A DNA stretch of 64,000 nucleotides from positions 62,001 through 126,000 of the forward strand of contig NZ_JAGEPF010000011.1 of the NCBI RefSeq assembly GCF_017573465.1. The letters are read 5' to 3'. The stretch is from Actinomadura violacea (GTDB lineage Bacteria; Actinomycetota; Actinomycetes; Streptosporangiales; Streptosporangiaceae). Positions within the stretch are counted from its first letter, which is position 1. The number at the start of each line of letters is the position of its first letter. A program made the position numbers and the translations under genes. A model generated the notes under the pieces. It did no database searches. It was not told the origin of the DNA and saw only the letters and a program-made list of their open reading frames with translations. Shown in pieces: positions 24,210 through 31,751 of this stretch.

Positions 24210-24896
24210 ATGTCCAGACGATTCCTCGGTCTTGTCCCGCTGTCGCTCGTGCTGCTGGCCGGTGCGTGCGACGGCGGCGGCGAATCCGGCAAGCCCGCGC
24301 CGAAGGCGAACTTCGACGGGGCGCAGACGCTGCAGCGGGCGGCCACCGCCATGGCCGGGCTGAAGAGCGTCGCGTTCACGGTGAAGTCCGAGGACAAGAC
24401 GCCGATCATGGTCAAGGGCGGCGACATGAGGCTGCTCCGCGACGGCGACGCGCAGGGGACGCTGACGCTGGAGCAGTCCGGCCAGAACGTCGAGGCGAAG
24501 GTCGTCGCGAAGGGCGACACGTTCTACCTGGACGCGGGGACGGGCGGCTGGCGGAAGCTGCCGAAGTCCATGGCGTCGGCGGTGTACGACCCGTCGGCGG
24601 TCCTCGACCCGAACCGGGGGATCTCTAAGCTGCTGACGTCGATGCAGGCGCCGAAGGCCGAGGCCGTCGAGAAGGTGGACGGCAAGGAGGCCTACCGGGT
24701 CGCGGCGACGCTGCCGCAGGACCAGGTCGGCGGGCTGATCCCGGGGATCAACGACGACCTCGCCGGGCAGGTGTGGGTGAGCAAGGCCGACGGGCGGCTG
24801 CTGAAGGTGCGGGGCTCGTTCCCGAAGGGGCAGGGCGCCGTGGTGATCACGTTCACCGCCTTCAACGCCCCCTACAAGATCAGCGCGCCGAAGTGA
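24210..24896 (+). CDS. lprG: LprG/LppX-family lipoprotein
   Basis: A 228-residue lipoprotein anchored to the outside of the membrane. The signal has the lipobox LLAGAC with Cys20, followed by a Gly/Pro linker. The remaining part resembles the LprG/LppX/LprA fold that holds lipids in a hydrophobic pocket (LQRAATAMAGLKSVAFTVKS at the N-terminal helix, KEAYRVAATLPQDQVGGLIP later). Its stop overlaps the GTG of a P55-like exporter (GTGA), matching the lprG-Rv1410c operon of mycobacteria, where the pair moves triacylglycerols and lipoglycans. Probably leaderless. Whether the ligand here is the same is inferred. Confidence 0.85.
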   Translation: MSRRFLGLVPLSLVLLAGACDGGGESGKPAPKANFDGAQTLQRAATAMAGLKSVAFTVKSEDKTPIMVKGGDMRLLRDGDAQGTLTLEQSGQNVEAKVVAKGDTFYLDAGTGGWRKLPKSMASAVYDPSAVLDPNRGISKLLTSMQAPKAEAVEKVDGKEAYRVAATLPQDQVGGLIPGINDDLAGQVWVSKADGRLLKVRGSFPKGQGAVVITFTAFNAPYKISAPK

Positions 24897-26413
24897 CCGG
24901 CCGGCGCGGGATCGCGATCGGGGCCGGCGGCGCGGTGGTGCTGCTGGCCGCGCTGGACGCCTATGTCGTGACGACGATCCTGATGCCGGTGGTGAAGGAC
25001 CTGCACGTCCCGGTGAACCGGCTGGAGCGGATCACGCCGGTGCTGACCGGGTTCCTGCTCGGGTACGTGGCGGCGATGCCGCTGCTCGGGCAGCTGTCGG
25101 ACCGGTTCGGGCGGCGTCCGCTGCTGCAGGCGTGCCTGGTGTTCTTCGCGGCCGGGTCGGTGGTGACGGCGCTGGCGCAGGACGTGCCGGTGCTGACCGC
25201 GGGGCGGGTCGTGCAGGGGATCGCGGGCGGCGCGCTGCTGCCGGTGACGATGGCGCTGGCCGGGGACCTGTGGGACGAGCGGCGCCGTCCGGTGGTGCTG
25301 GGCGCGGTGGGCGCGGCGCAGGAGCTCGGGAGCGTGCTCGGGCCGCTGTACGGGGCGGGGATCGCGGCGGCGCTGGACTGGCGCGCGATCTTCTGGATCA
25401 ACGTGCCGCTGGCGCTGCTCGCGGCCGTGGCGGTGCAGTTCACGGTGCCGGGCGGGCGGCCGGACGGGCCGCGCCCGGGCGTGGACGTGGTGGGCGGCCT
25501 GCTGCTGGCGCTCGGGCTGGCGCTGCTGGTCGTCGGGGTCTACAACCCGGATCCGGAGAAGTCGGCGCTGTCGTCGTGGGGGCTTCCGGTGATGGTCGCG
25601 GGCGCGGTGGTGCTCGTGGTGTTCGTGCTGTGGGAGATCAAGGCCCGGACGCGGCTGCTGGATCTCGGCGGGGTGCGGCGGGGGCCGCTGCTGGCGACGC
25701 TGGGCGTGAGCTTCCTGTCGGGGGCGGCGCTGATGGTGACGCTGGTGGACGTGGTGCTGGTCGCGCAGACGGTGCTGAACAAGGACGAGACCGAGGGCGC
25801 ACTGCTGCTGACGCGGTTCCTGGTGGCGCTGCCGGTGGCGGCGGTGGCGGGCGGGGTCGTCGCGCGGCGGGTCGGCGAGCGGTGGCCGATGGCGGCGGGG
25901 ATGCTCGTTTCGGCGGTCGGCTACGTGCTGATCGCGGGCTGGCCGGCCGATCTGGCGCACGCGTCGTACGGGCCGCTGCCGCGGATGGACGTGGACCTGG
26001 TCGTGACGGGCCTCGGGCTGGGCCTGGTGATCGCGCCGGTGTCGTCGGCGGTGCTGGCGTTCGTGCCGCCGGCGCGGCACGGGGTGGCGTCGGCGGCCGT
26101 GGTCGTCGCCCGGATGATGGGGATGCTGATCGGGATCTCGGCGCTGTCGGCGTGGGGTTTCCACCGGTTCCACGTGCTGACGGCGCACCTGCAGCCGCCG
26201 CTGCCGTTCCTGATGTCGAAGGCGGAGTTCGCGAAGGAGATGACCGTGTACAAGGCCGCGGTGCAGGACGCGCTGCGGGCGGAGTACCGGGAGATCTTCT
26301 GGATCACGGCGGGGATGTGCGTGCTGGGCGCGGTGCTGGCGCTGGCGGCCGGTGCGCGGCGGGAAGGGGCGGAGCCCGCGGCGGAGCCGGCGGAGCGTGT
26401 GGTCGCCCGCTGA
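24893..26413 (+). CDS. P55-like MFS exporter (partner of LprG)
   Basis: A 506-residue MFS transporter of 14-helix type, starting at the GTG 24893 inside the lprG stop. It matches recalled Mycobacterium tuberculosis P55 (Rv1410c) segments: ALDAYVVTTILMP, LGYVAAMPLLGQLSDRFGRR (motif A), ALLPVTMALAGDLW and GAAQELGSVLGPLYG (motif C). P55 works with LprG in lipid export and drug tolerance. About 40 residues after the last membrane segments are Ala/Glu-rich. Translation is probably coupled to lprG through the 4-bp overlap. The next gene, 204 bp on, makes storage lipid. Confidence 0.88.
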   Translation: MTGRRGIAIGAGGAVVLLAALDAYVVTTILMPVVKDLHVPVNRLERITPVLTGFLLGYVAAMPLLGQLSDRFGRRPLLQACLVFFAAGSVVTALAQDVPVLTAGRVVQGIAGGALLPVTMALAGDLWDERRRPVVLGAVGAAQELGSVLGPLYGAGIAAALDWRAIFWINVPLALLAAVAVQFTVPGGRPDGPRPGVDVVGGLLLALGLALLVVGVYNPDPEKSALSSWGLPVMVAGAVVLVVFVLWEIKARTRLLDLGGVRRGPLLATLGVSFLSGAALMVTLVDVVLVAQTVLNKDETEGALLLTRFLVALPVAAVAGGVVARRVGERWPMAAGMLVSAVGYVLIAGWPADLAHASYGPLPRMDVDLVVTGLGLGLVIAPVSSAVLAFVPPARHGVASAAVVVARMMGMLIGISALSAWGFHRFHVLTAHLQPPLPFLMSKAEFAKEMTVYKAAVQDALRAEYREIFWITAGMCVLGAVLALAAGARREGAEPAAEPAERVVAR

Positions 26414-26617
26414 CCTCGGGGTCCGCGGGGGAACGCAAGAGCGGGAAAACATTTGGCCGGATGCGGCCATGCTCGGATGCCACCTCGCTCACATCGGGCG
26501 CGTTCGTCCCGTTGTTCGCGCGGTGCCTGGTTACCGTGACTTGCTCCGCCGCCCGCGCCACCCCCCGGGCCGGCGGCGCGCATTCCCCCCGACCCCCCGC
26601 AGAAAGACGGTGAGCCC

Positions 26618-28027
26618 GTGCATCGGATGAGCGGACTGGACGCCAGCTTCTACCTCCTGGAGGACGAGAACACGCCCCTGCACGTCGCCATGGTGGTGGT
26701 CTTCGAGGGACCGGCGCCGTCCTACGGCGACGTGGTCCGGACGATCGCCGCGAAGCTGCCGCTCGTCCCGAGATACCGGCAGCGCGTGCGGGGCGTCCCG
26801 CTGCACCTCGGGCGGCCGGTCTGGGTGGACGATCCGCACTTCAACATCCTCTACCACGTGCGGCATACCGCCCTGCCGGCGCCGGGCACCGACGAGCAGC
26901 TGCGCAACCTGTCCGGGCGGGTGCTCGCGCAGCGCCTCGACCCGGCCAAGCCGCTCTGGGAGATCTGGCTGGTGGAGGGACTGACCGAGGGCCGCTGGGC
27001 GATGATCGCCAAGGTGCACCACTGCATGGTGGACGGCATCGCCGGGATGGACCTGGCGACCGTGCTGTTCGACCTGTCCCCCGAGTTCGAGCAGCCCGGC
27101 GAGGGCGAGCCGTGGGCGCCGGAGTCCGAGCCGTCCGACCTGGCGCTGCTGGCGGACGCCGCGCGCCGCACCGTCACGCGGCCGCTGCGCCAGCTCACCG
27201 ACGTGGCGCGCAGCGCGGGCGCGGTGCGCGAGGCGCACCGGCTGCGCGAGTTCGCCTCCGGCCTGACCCGCGCCACCGCCCGGTTCGCGAGCCCGTCGGC
27301 GGGCTGCCTGAACGGCCCGATCGGGCCGCACCGGCGCTGGTGCTGGCAGCGGGTGCCGCTGGACGAGGTGAAGGCGGTCCGCAAGGCGCTCGGCGGGACG
27401 GTCAACGACGTCGTGCTGGCGGCGGTGTCCGCCGGGTACCGCGACCTGCTGAACGCGCGGGGGCGGCTGGAGGACGACACCGTCGTGCGGACGGCGGTGC
27501 CGGTGTCGCACCGCGGCGCCGACGAGCGGGGCGAGCTGAACAACCGGGTCGCGGCGGTGTTCGTGAACCTGCCGGTCGGGGTGGACGATCCGCTCGAGCG
27601 GCTGCGCCGGGTCCGGGAGCAGACCGACGACGTCAAGCGCAGCAACCAGGCGGCCGGGACGCAGGCGCTCACCCGGCTCACCGACACGGCCGTCGCGCCG
27701 GCGCTGCTGTCACTGGCCGCGCGGATCCCGGTGCGGCTGCGGCAGGACATCGTCCAGACCGTCACGACGAACGTGCCGGGCCCGGACTTCCCGCTGTACG
27801 TGATGGGGCGCCGCGTCGTGGAGATGCACCCGTACGTGCCGCTGACCGGCGGCATCCGGGTGGCGACGGCGATCGTGTCGTACTGCGGGACGCTCCACTT
27901 CGGGATCACGGGCGACTTCGACGCGATGCCGGATCTGGACGTCCTGTCGAAGGGCGTGCAGGGCGGCCTGGACGAGCTGGTGCGGGCCGCGGACGGCGCC
28001 CGCCCCCTGGCGCCGCGCGGGCGCTGA
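26618..28027 (+). CDS. Wax ester synthase / diacylglycerol acyltransferase (WS/DGAT)
   Basis: A 469-residue bifunctional acyltransferase that makes triacylglycerol or wax ester from acyl-CoA. The catalytic HHxxxDG is in KVHHCMVDGIAGMDL (about residues 133-141). Other family motifs: RMSGLDASFYLLE at the N-terminus, PLWEIWLVEGL, TVNDVVLAAVS and TTNVPGPDFPLYVMG. Start GTG 26618 (MHRMSG) or ATG 26627. It lies downstream of lprG-P55 in the same direction, which places TAG synthesis next to the predicted TAG exporter. The 204-bp gap has a small hairpin (TGGCCG/CGGCCA at 26454-26469) and may hold its own promoter. Confidence 0.93.
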   Translation: MHRMSGLDASFYLLEDENTPLHVAMVVVFEGPAPSYGDVVRTIAAKLPLVPRYRQRVRGVPLHLGRPVWVDDPHFNILYHVRHTALPAPGTDEQLRNLSGRVLAQRLDPAKPLWEIWLVEGLTEGRWAMIAKVHHCMVDGIAGMDLATVLFDLSPEFEQPGEGEPWAPESEPSDLALLADAARRTVTRPLRQLTDVARSAGAVREAHRLREFASGLTRATARFASPSAGCLNGPIGPHRRWCWQRVPLDEVKAVRKALGGTVNDVVLAAVSAGYRDLLNARGRLEDDTVVRTAVPVSHRGADERGELNNRVAAVFVNLPVGVDDPLERLRRVREQTDDVKRSNQAAGTQALTRLTDTAVAPALLSLAARIPVRLRQDIVQTVTTNVPGPDFPLYVMGRRVVEMHPYVPLTGGIRVATAIVSYCGTLHFGITGDFDAMPDLDVLSKGVQGGLDELVRAADGARPLAPRGR

Positions 28028-28035
28028 GGACGTGC

Positions 28036-28067
28036 CGATGCGGTGGCCGGATCCGGCCACCGCATCG
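28036..28067. terminator. 32-bp perfect palindrome after the WS/DGAT gene
   Basis: A perfect 16-bp inverted repeat without loop (CGATGCGGTGGCCGGA and its complement), 9 bp past the stop codon. There is no T-tract. It is most likely a terminator of the no-tail type common in actinobacteria; an operator role is less likely this near the stop. Confidence 0.6.
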
Positions 28068-28138
28068 ACATACCGGCCCCTGCCTGGGAAAGGATTCGGT
28101 CACCGGTCATGTGCCGATCTTCGAACACGGGAATATCC

Positions 28139-28158
28139 TGGGGGACGAGGGTCCAGGA
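28139..28158. promoter_or_regulatory. DosR/DevR-box-like site upstream of the Rv1733c-like gene
   Basis: TGGGGGACGAGGGTCCAGGA has the GGGAC-N4-GTCC core and matches about 14 of 20 positions of the mycobacterial DosR consensus (TTSGGGACTWWAGTCCCSAA). It is 39 bp before the start at 28198. Part of it also belongs to GGGTCCAGGACCC, a perfect palindrome (28149-28161). Confidence 0.35.
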
Positions 28159-28197
28159 CCCCCTGCCGGGTGGGCACGCCCCGGGGAGGTGACGCAG

Positions 28198-28800
28198 ATG
28201 CGCGGGTCCGGTGACGGACGTGCCGGCGGGTCGCTCGCCAGGCTGCGCCGCAGGCTCGGCCTGGAGCACAGCGAGCTGCGCCGGCCCATCGACCGCGTCC
28301 AGCGGCTGGTCGGCGTGGCGCTGATCCTGCTGCTGCTCGCGGTGGGGCCGCCGCTCGCGTTCTGGGCGGGCACGTGGTCCTACCACGCGGGCAGCCAGGC
28401 CGAACGCGCTGAACGCACCCAGCGGCACCAGGTCGTCGCGACCGTCACCTCGACGGGCGGGATCGGGTCGTCCGGCGACCGCTACGTCCACGAGACCGTG
28501 CAGGCGACCTGGCCCGGCGCCGGCGGCGCGCCCCGCACCGGCACGCTGCCGAGCTGGAAGAACGCGAAGGCCGGCGCGCACCGGACGATCTGGATCAACG
28601 CCAAGGGCGACCCGACGGTGCGTCCGCGCCCGCACAGCCGCACGGTGACCGACGCGGCCTACGCCGCCACGGCCGCCGTCCTCGGCGTGGGGACGCCGGT
28701 CCTGCTCGCCTACCTCCTGGTCCGCCGCCGCTGCGACCGCCGCCGCGACGAGATGTGGGAGGCGGACTGGGCGCGGATGGACTCGGCCGGGCAGCGCTGA
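28198..28800 (+). CDS. Rv1733c-family two-TM membrane protein
   Basis: A 200-residue membrane protein with two segments (about 38-60, VGVALILLLLAVGPPLAFWAG, and about 147-175, AAVLGVGTPVLLAYLLV) enclosing an extracytoplasmic beta-rich domain with PSWKNAKAGAHRTIWINAKG. This matches the actinobacterial family of Rv1733c, a hypoxia-regulated mycobacterial antigen of unknown function. ATG at 28198 follows GGGGAGGTGA. It is preceded by a DosR-like site and follows the WS/DGAT gene in the same direction. Confidence 0.8.
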   Translation: MRGSGDGRAGGSLARLRRRLGLEHSELRRPIDRVQRLVGVALILLLLAVGPPLAFWAGTWSYHAGSQAERAERTQRHQVVATVTSTGGIGSSGDRYVHETVQATWPGAGGAPRTGTLPSWKNAKAGAHRTIWINAKGDPTVRPRPHSRTVTDAAYAATAAVLGVGTPVLLAYLLVRRRCDRRRDEMWEADWARMDSAGQR

Positions 28801-28819
28801 GCGCGCCCCGCCGGTCCTC

Positions 28820-29299
28820 CTACTGGTCCTCGACGAGGCGGGCGGCCACCCGGTCGAGGACGGCGAGGTCCTCGGGCGGGAGCTCGTAGAGCACGGCGGG
28901 CGGCGTGCCGAGGATCCGCTCGGCCTCGGCGGCGGCCTCGCGGCCGGCGCCGGTGACCGTCACGAGCTTGGAGCGCCGGTCGGCGGGGTTCGGGGTGCGC
29001 TCCACGAACCCGCGCTCGACCAGGTCGTCCACGACGAGGGTGACGTAGGGGCGGTCGGTGCCGAGCAGGTCGGCGAGGCCGCGCAGGGTGAACGGCTCCG
29101 GCGCGGCGGCCAGCCGGCGCAGCACCTTGGTGCGGAAGAAGCTCATTCCGAGCGCCTCGGCGACCTCGGCGCGCCGGTCGCCCCGCTCCTGCATCAGCGT
29201 CCACAGGTTGCGCCAGACGCGGCGGGCCGCGTCCGGCCCGGTGCCGGACGCCGGTCCTGTCGCCGGTCCGGGCGCGGCGGCGGGGCGGGGCTGGTTCAT
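28820..29299 (-). CDS. MarR-family regulator
   Basis: A 159-residue winged-helix protein: LRGLADLLGTDRPYVTLVVD (recognition region) and FVERTPNPADRRSKLVTVTG (wing). A Pro/Ala/Gly-rich tail of 25 residues starts it (PRPAAAPGPATGPASGTGPD). Its ATG at 29299 overlaps the TGA of the MFS gene (ATGA), so the two are translationally coupled. It probably represses its own operon through the 33-bp palindrome at 30798-30830. Confidence 0.9.
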   Translation of the reverse strand: MNQPRPAAAPGPATGPASGTGPDAARRVWRNLWTLMQERGDRRAEVAEALGMSFFRTKVLRRLAAAPEPFTLRGLADLLGTDRPYVTLVVDDLVERGFVERTPNPADRRSKLVTVTGAGREAAAEAERILGTPPAVLYELPPEDLAVLDRVAARLVEDQ

Positions 29300-30795
29300 C
29301 GGGTGCTCGCTCCCGTCACGTGGCGTCCGCCGCCGGCCGGCCCGGCGGTCTCGAACTGCGCGGCGTCCTCGAACTGCGCGGCCGTCCGCGCGGCGCTGCG
29401 GGCGGCGCGGCGGCCGGTGGTGAGCACGCCGAGCGCCAGCACGACGGCGGCGCAGCCGGCCAGCACCCAGTATGCCGGGCGGGCGGCGGCGACGAAGTCC
29501 GCGCCGCCGGACCGGGCGCCGGAGGTGCCGGCGGCCAGCACCGCGCCGATCACCGCTACGCCGAGGGCCTGGCCGACCTGCCGGCTGGTGGAGGCGACGG
29601 CGGCGGCGACGCCGGCCTGCGCGCGCGGCATCCCGGACACCGCGGTGTTGGTGATCGGCGAGTTGACCATGCCGAACCCGATGCCGAACAGCACGTAGGC
29701 GATGAACAGCGTGGCGTCGTGGGTCTCGGCGTCGAACGCCGCCATGAGCACCGCGCTGGCGAGGGTGGCGGCGCCCGCGACGACGAGCGACGGGCGCGGG
29801 CCGCGGGTGCCGACGAGGCGCCCGGACAGCGGCGCGAACACGGCGCTCATCGCCGCCATCGGCAGCAGGTAGAGGCCGGCGTGCAGGGCCGACAGCCCCC
29901 GCACGTCCTGCAGGTAGAGGGCGTTCAGGAACATGAACCCGCCGAGCGCCGCGAATTCCGACACCGCGATCACGGTGGCGCCGGTGAACGGGACGCTGCG
30001 GAAGAAGCGCAGGTCGATCAGGGGTTCGGGGGTGCGCAACGCGTGCCGGACGAACCCGGCGAGGCTGAGCACGGCGACGGCCGCGGCGCCGAGGACGGCG
30101 GGGTCGCCCCAGCCGCGCCCGGGGCCCTCGATGATCGCGTAGGCCACGGTGCCGAGCAGCAGGATCATGAAGACCTGCCCGGCGGGGTCGGCGCGGCGCG
30201 GCCGCTCGGCGCGCGACTCGGGCACGAACAGCGCGGTCAGCACCAGCGCGGCGAGCCCGATCGGCACGTTCAGCCAGAAGATCGACCGCCAGCCGACCGA
30301 GTCGACCAGGACGCCGCCGACCAGCGGCCCCATCGCCATGCTGAGCCCGACGACGGCGCCCCACACGCCGATGGCGCGGGCGCGCTCGCGGGGCTCGGTG
30401 AACACGTTGGTGATGATCGACATGGCGACCGGGTTGAGCATCGAGCCGCCGACGGCCTGCACGACGCGGGCGGCGACGAGCCAGCCGAGGGACGGGGCGA
30501 GGCTGCACAGCACCGAGCCGAGCACGAACAGCGCGAGCCCGGTCTGGAAGACGCGGCGGCGGCCGATCCGGTCGGCGGTGGAGCCGGCCAGGATGAGCAG
30601 CGAGGCCAGGACGATGAGGTAGGCGTCGATGGTCCATTGCAGGCCGGACACCGAACTGTGGAACTCGCGCCGCAGGGTGGGCAGCGCGACGTTCAGGATG
30701 GTGTTGTCCAGGCTGACGATGAGCAGGCTCATGCAGCAGATGGCCAGCACCAGCATCCGGCGGCGGGGGGTGAGGTCGGTCAAGCCGGGGTCCAA
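29296..30795 (-). CDS. DHA2-type MFS exporter
   Basis: A 499-residue 14-helix antiporter. Motifs: LIVSLDNTILNVALPTL in TM1 (D1), STADRIGRRRVFQTGLALF (A), then MAMGPLVGGVLVDSVGWRSI (C). The most likely start is a TTG at 30795 with AGGTG 8 nt upstream; Met14 is a weaker alternative. The promoter region carries a nested palindrome, which suggests tight repression by the coupled MarR. Substrate unknown. Confidence 0.92.
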   Translation of the reverse strand: MDPGLTDLTPRRRMLVLAICCMSLLIVSLDNTILNVALPTLRREFHSSVSGLQWTIDAYLIVLASLLILAGSTADRIGRRRVFQTGLALFVLGSVLCSLAPSLGWLVAARVVQAVGGSMLNPVAMSIITNVFTEPRERARAIGVWGAVVGLSMAMGPLVGGVLVDSVGWRSIFWLNVPIGLAALVLTALFVPESRAERPRRADPAGQVFMILLLGTVAYAIIEGPGRGWGDPAVLGAAAVAVLSLAGFVRHALRTPEPLIDLRFFRSVPFTGATVIAVSEFAALGGFMFLNALYLQDVRGLSALHAGLYLLPMAAMSAVFAPLSGRLVGTRGPRPSLVVAGAATLASAVLMAAFDAETHDATLFIAYVLFGIGFGMVNSPITNTAVSGMPRAQAGVAAAVASTSRQVGQALGVAVIGAVLAAGTSGARSGGADFVAAARPAYWVLAGCAAVVLALGVLTTGRRAARSAARTAAQFEDAAQFETAGPAGGGRHVTGASTR

Positions 30796-30797
30796 TC

Positions 30798-30830
30798 GTT
30801 GTACACCTATAACCGTTATAAGAGTACAAC
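30798..30830. promoter_or_regulatory. Nested 33-bp operator palindrome
   Basis: Outer arms GTTGTAC and GTACAAC and inner arms ATAAC and GTTAT share one centre at base 30814. The site is AT-rich within very GC-rich DNA and lies 3 bp before the exporter start codon, overlapping its ribosome site. It is very likely the MarR operator of this operon. Confidence 0.7.
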
Positions 30831-30869
30831 TACTTTTCGGTGATGCCCGGCATGACCGCCGTGTCCCTC

Positions 30870-30933
30870 GTCACGTCGCCCCGGTCACGCCGCCCAGGTC
30901 ATGTCGCCCAGGTCATGTCGCCCCGGTCACGCC
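30870..30933. repeat. 14-bp tandem repeat, about 4.5 copies
   Basis: Four consecutive 14-bp units of the form GTCAYGYCGCCCMG (GTCACGTCGCCCCG, GTCACGCCGCCCAG, GTCATGTCGCCCAG, GTCATGTCGCCCCG) plus a partial fifth, immediately downstream of the siderophore ATPase stop and upstream of the MFS operator. No coding frame uses it. Confidence 0.8.
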
Positions 30934-30938
30934 TCGCG

Positions 30939-31751
30939 TCAGGTCCCGGCGGCGACGCGGGCGGCGCGCGCGGCGGGCACCACCAGCGGCGTCCCGGTCT
31001 CCGGGCACTCGATCACCCGGCACGGCAGCCGGAACACCTCCTCGACCAGCTCCGCCGTCACCACCGTGTCCGGCCCGCCCTCCGCCACGATCGCCCCGTC
31101 CCGCATCGCGATCATGTGGGTGGCGTACCGCGCGGCGTGGTTCAGGTCGTGCAGGACGGCGACGACGGTGCGGCCCTCCTCGTGCAGTCGCGCGCACAGG
31201 TCCAGCACCTCGATCTGGTGGGCGATGTCCAGGTAGGTGGTGGGCTCGTCCAGCAGCAGCAGCGGCGTCTGCTGCGCGAGCGCCATCGCGATCCACACCC
31301 GCTGCCGCTGCCCGCCCGACAGCTCGTCCACCGGACGGTCCGCGAGCGCGGCGACGCCGGTGGCCTCCATCGACTCGGTGACGACCCGCTCGTCCTCGCG
31401 GGACCACTGCCGCAGCAGCCCCTGGTGCGGGTACCGGCCGCGCGACACCAGGTCGGCGACCGTGATCCCCTCCGGCGCGATCGACGACTGCGGCAGCAGC
31501 CCGAGGGTGCGGGCGAGCTTCTTGGCGGGCCAGCCCGCGATCGGCTCGCCGTCCAGCACGACGGTGCCGGACGCGGGCTTGAGGATGCGCGCGAGCGCCC
31601 GCAGCAGGGTCGACTTGCCGCACGCGTTCGGCCCGACGATGACGGTGAACGAGCCGTCCGGCACCGCGACGTCGAGGTCCTCGGCGATGGTGCGCTTGTC
31701 GTAGGCGAGGGTGAGGCCGGTGCCGCTGAGCCGCGCGTTCGCGTCCTTCAT
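30939..31751 (-). CDS. Siderophore ABC transporter ATPase (FecE/FepC-like)
   Basis: A 270-residue ABC ATPase for ferric-siderophore import. Walker A GPNACGKST, Q-loop LLPQSS, signature LSGGQRQRVWIAMAL, Walker B PLLLLDEPTTYLD and H-loop VLHDLNHA are all present, with the D-loop reading TYLDI as in FecE types. The ATG at 31751 overlaps the permease stop (TGATG). It is the last gene of the iron-box-controlled operon. The C-terminal 15 residues are Ala-rich. Substrate siderophore unknown. Confidence 0.95.
   Translation of the reverse strand: MKDANARLSGTGLTLAYDKRTIAEDLDVAVPDGSFTVIVGPNACGKSTLLRALARILKPASGTVVLDGEPIAGWPAKKLARTLGLLPQSSIAPEGITVADLVSRGRYPHQGLLRQWSREDERVVTESMEATGVAALADRPVDELSGGQRQRVWIAMALAQQTPLLLLDEPTTYLDIAHQIEVLDLCARLHEEGRTVVAVLHDLNHAARYATHMIAMRDGAIVAEGGPDTVVTAELVEEVFRLPCRVIECPETGTPLVVPAARAARVAAGT

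Noticed and set aside
28820..30829. 669-codon minus frame joining the MarR and MFS genes
   Set aside because: Only its last 159 codons (MarR) are real; the rest is a different frame over the MFS gene.
30870..30933. CRISPR-like repeat array
   Set aside because: The 14-bp units are contiguous without spacers, and no cas genes are near; it is a minisatellite.
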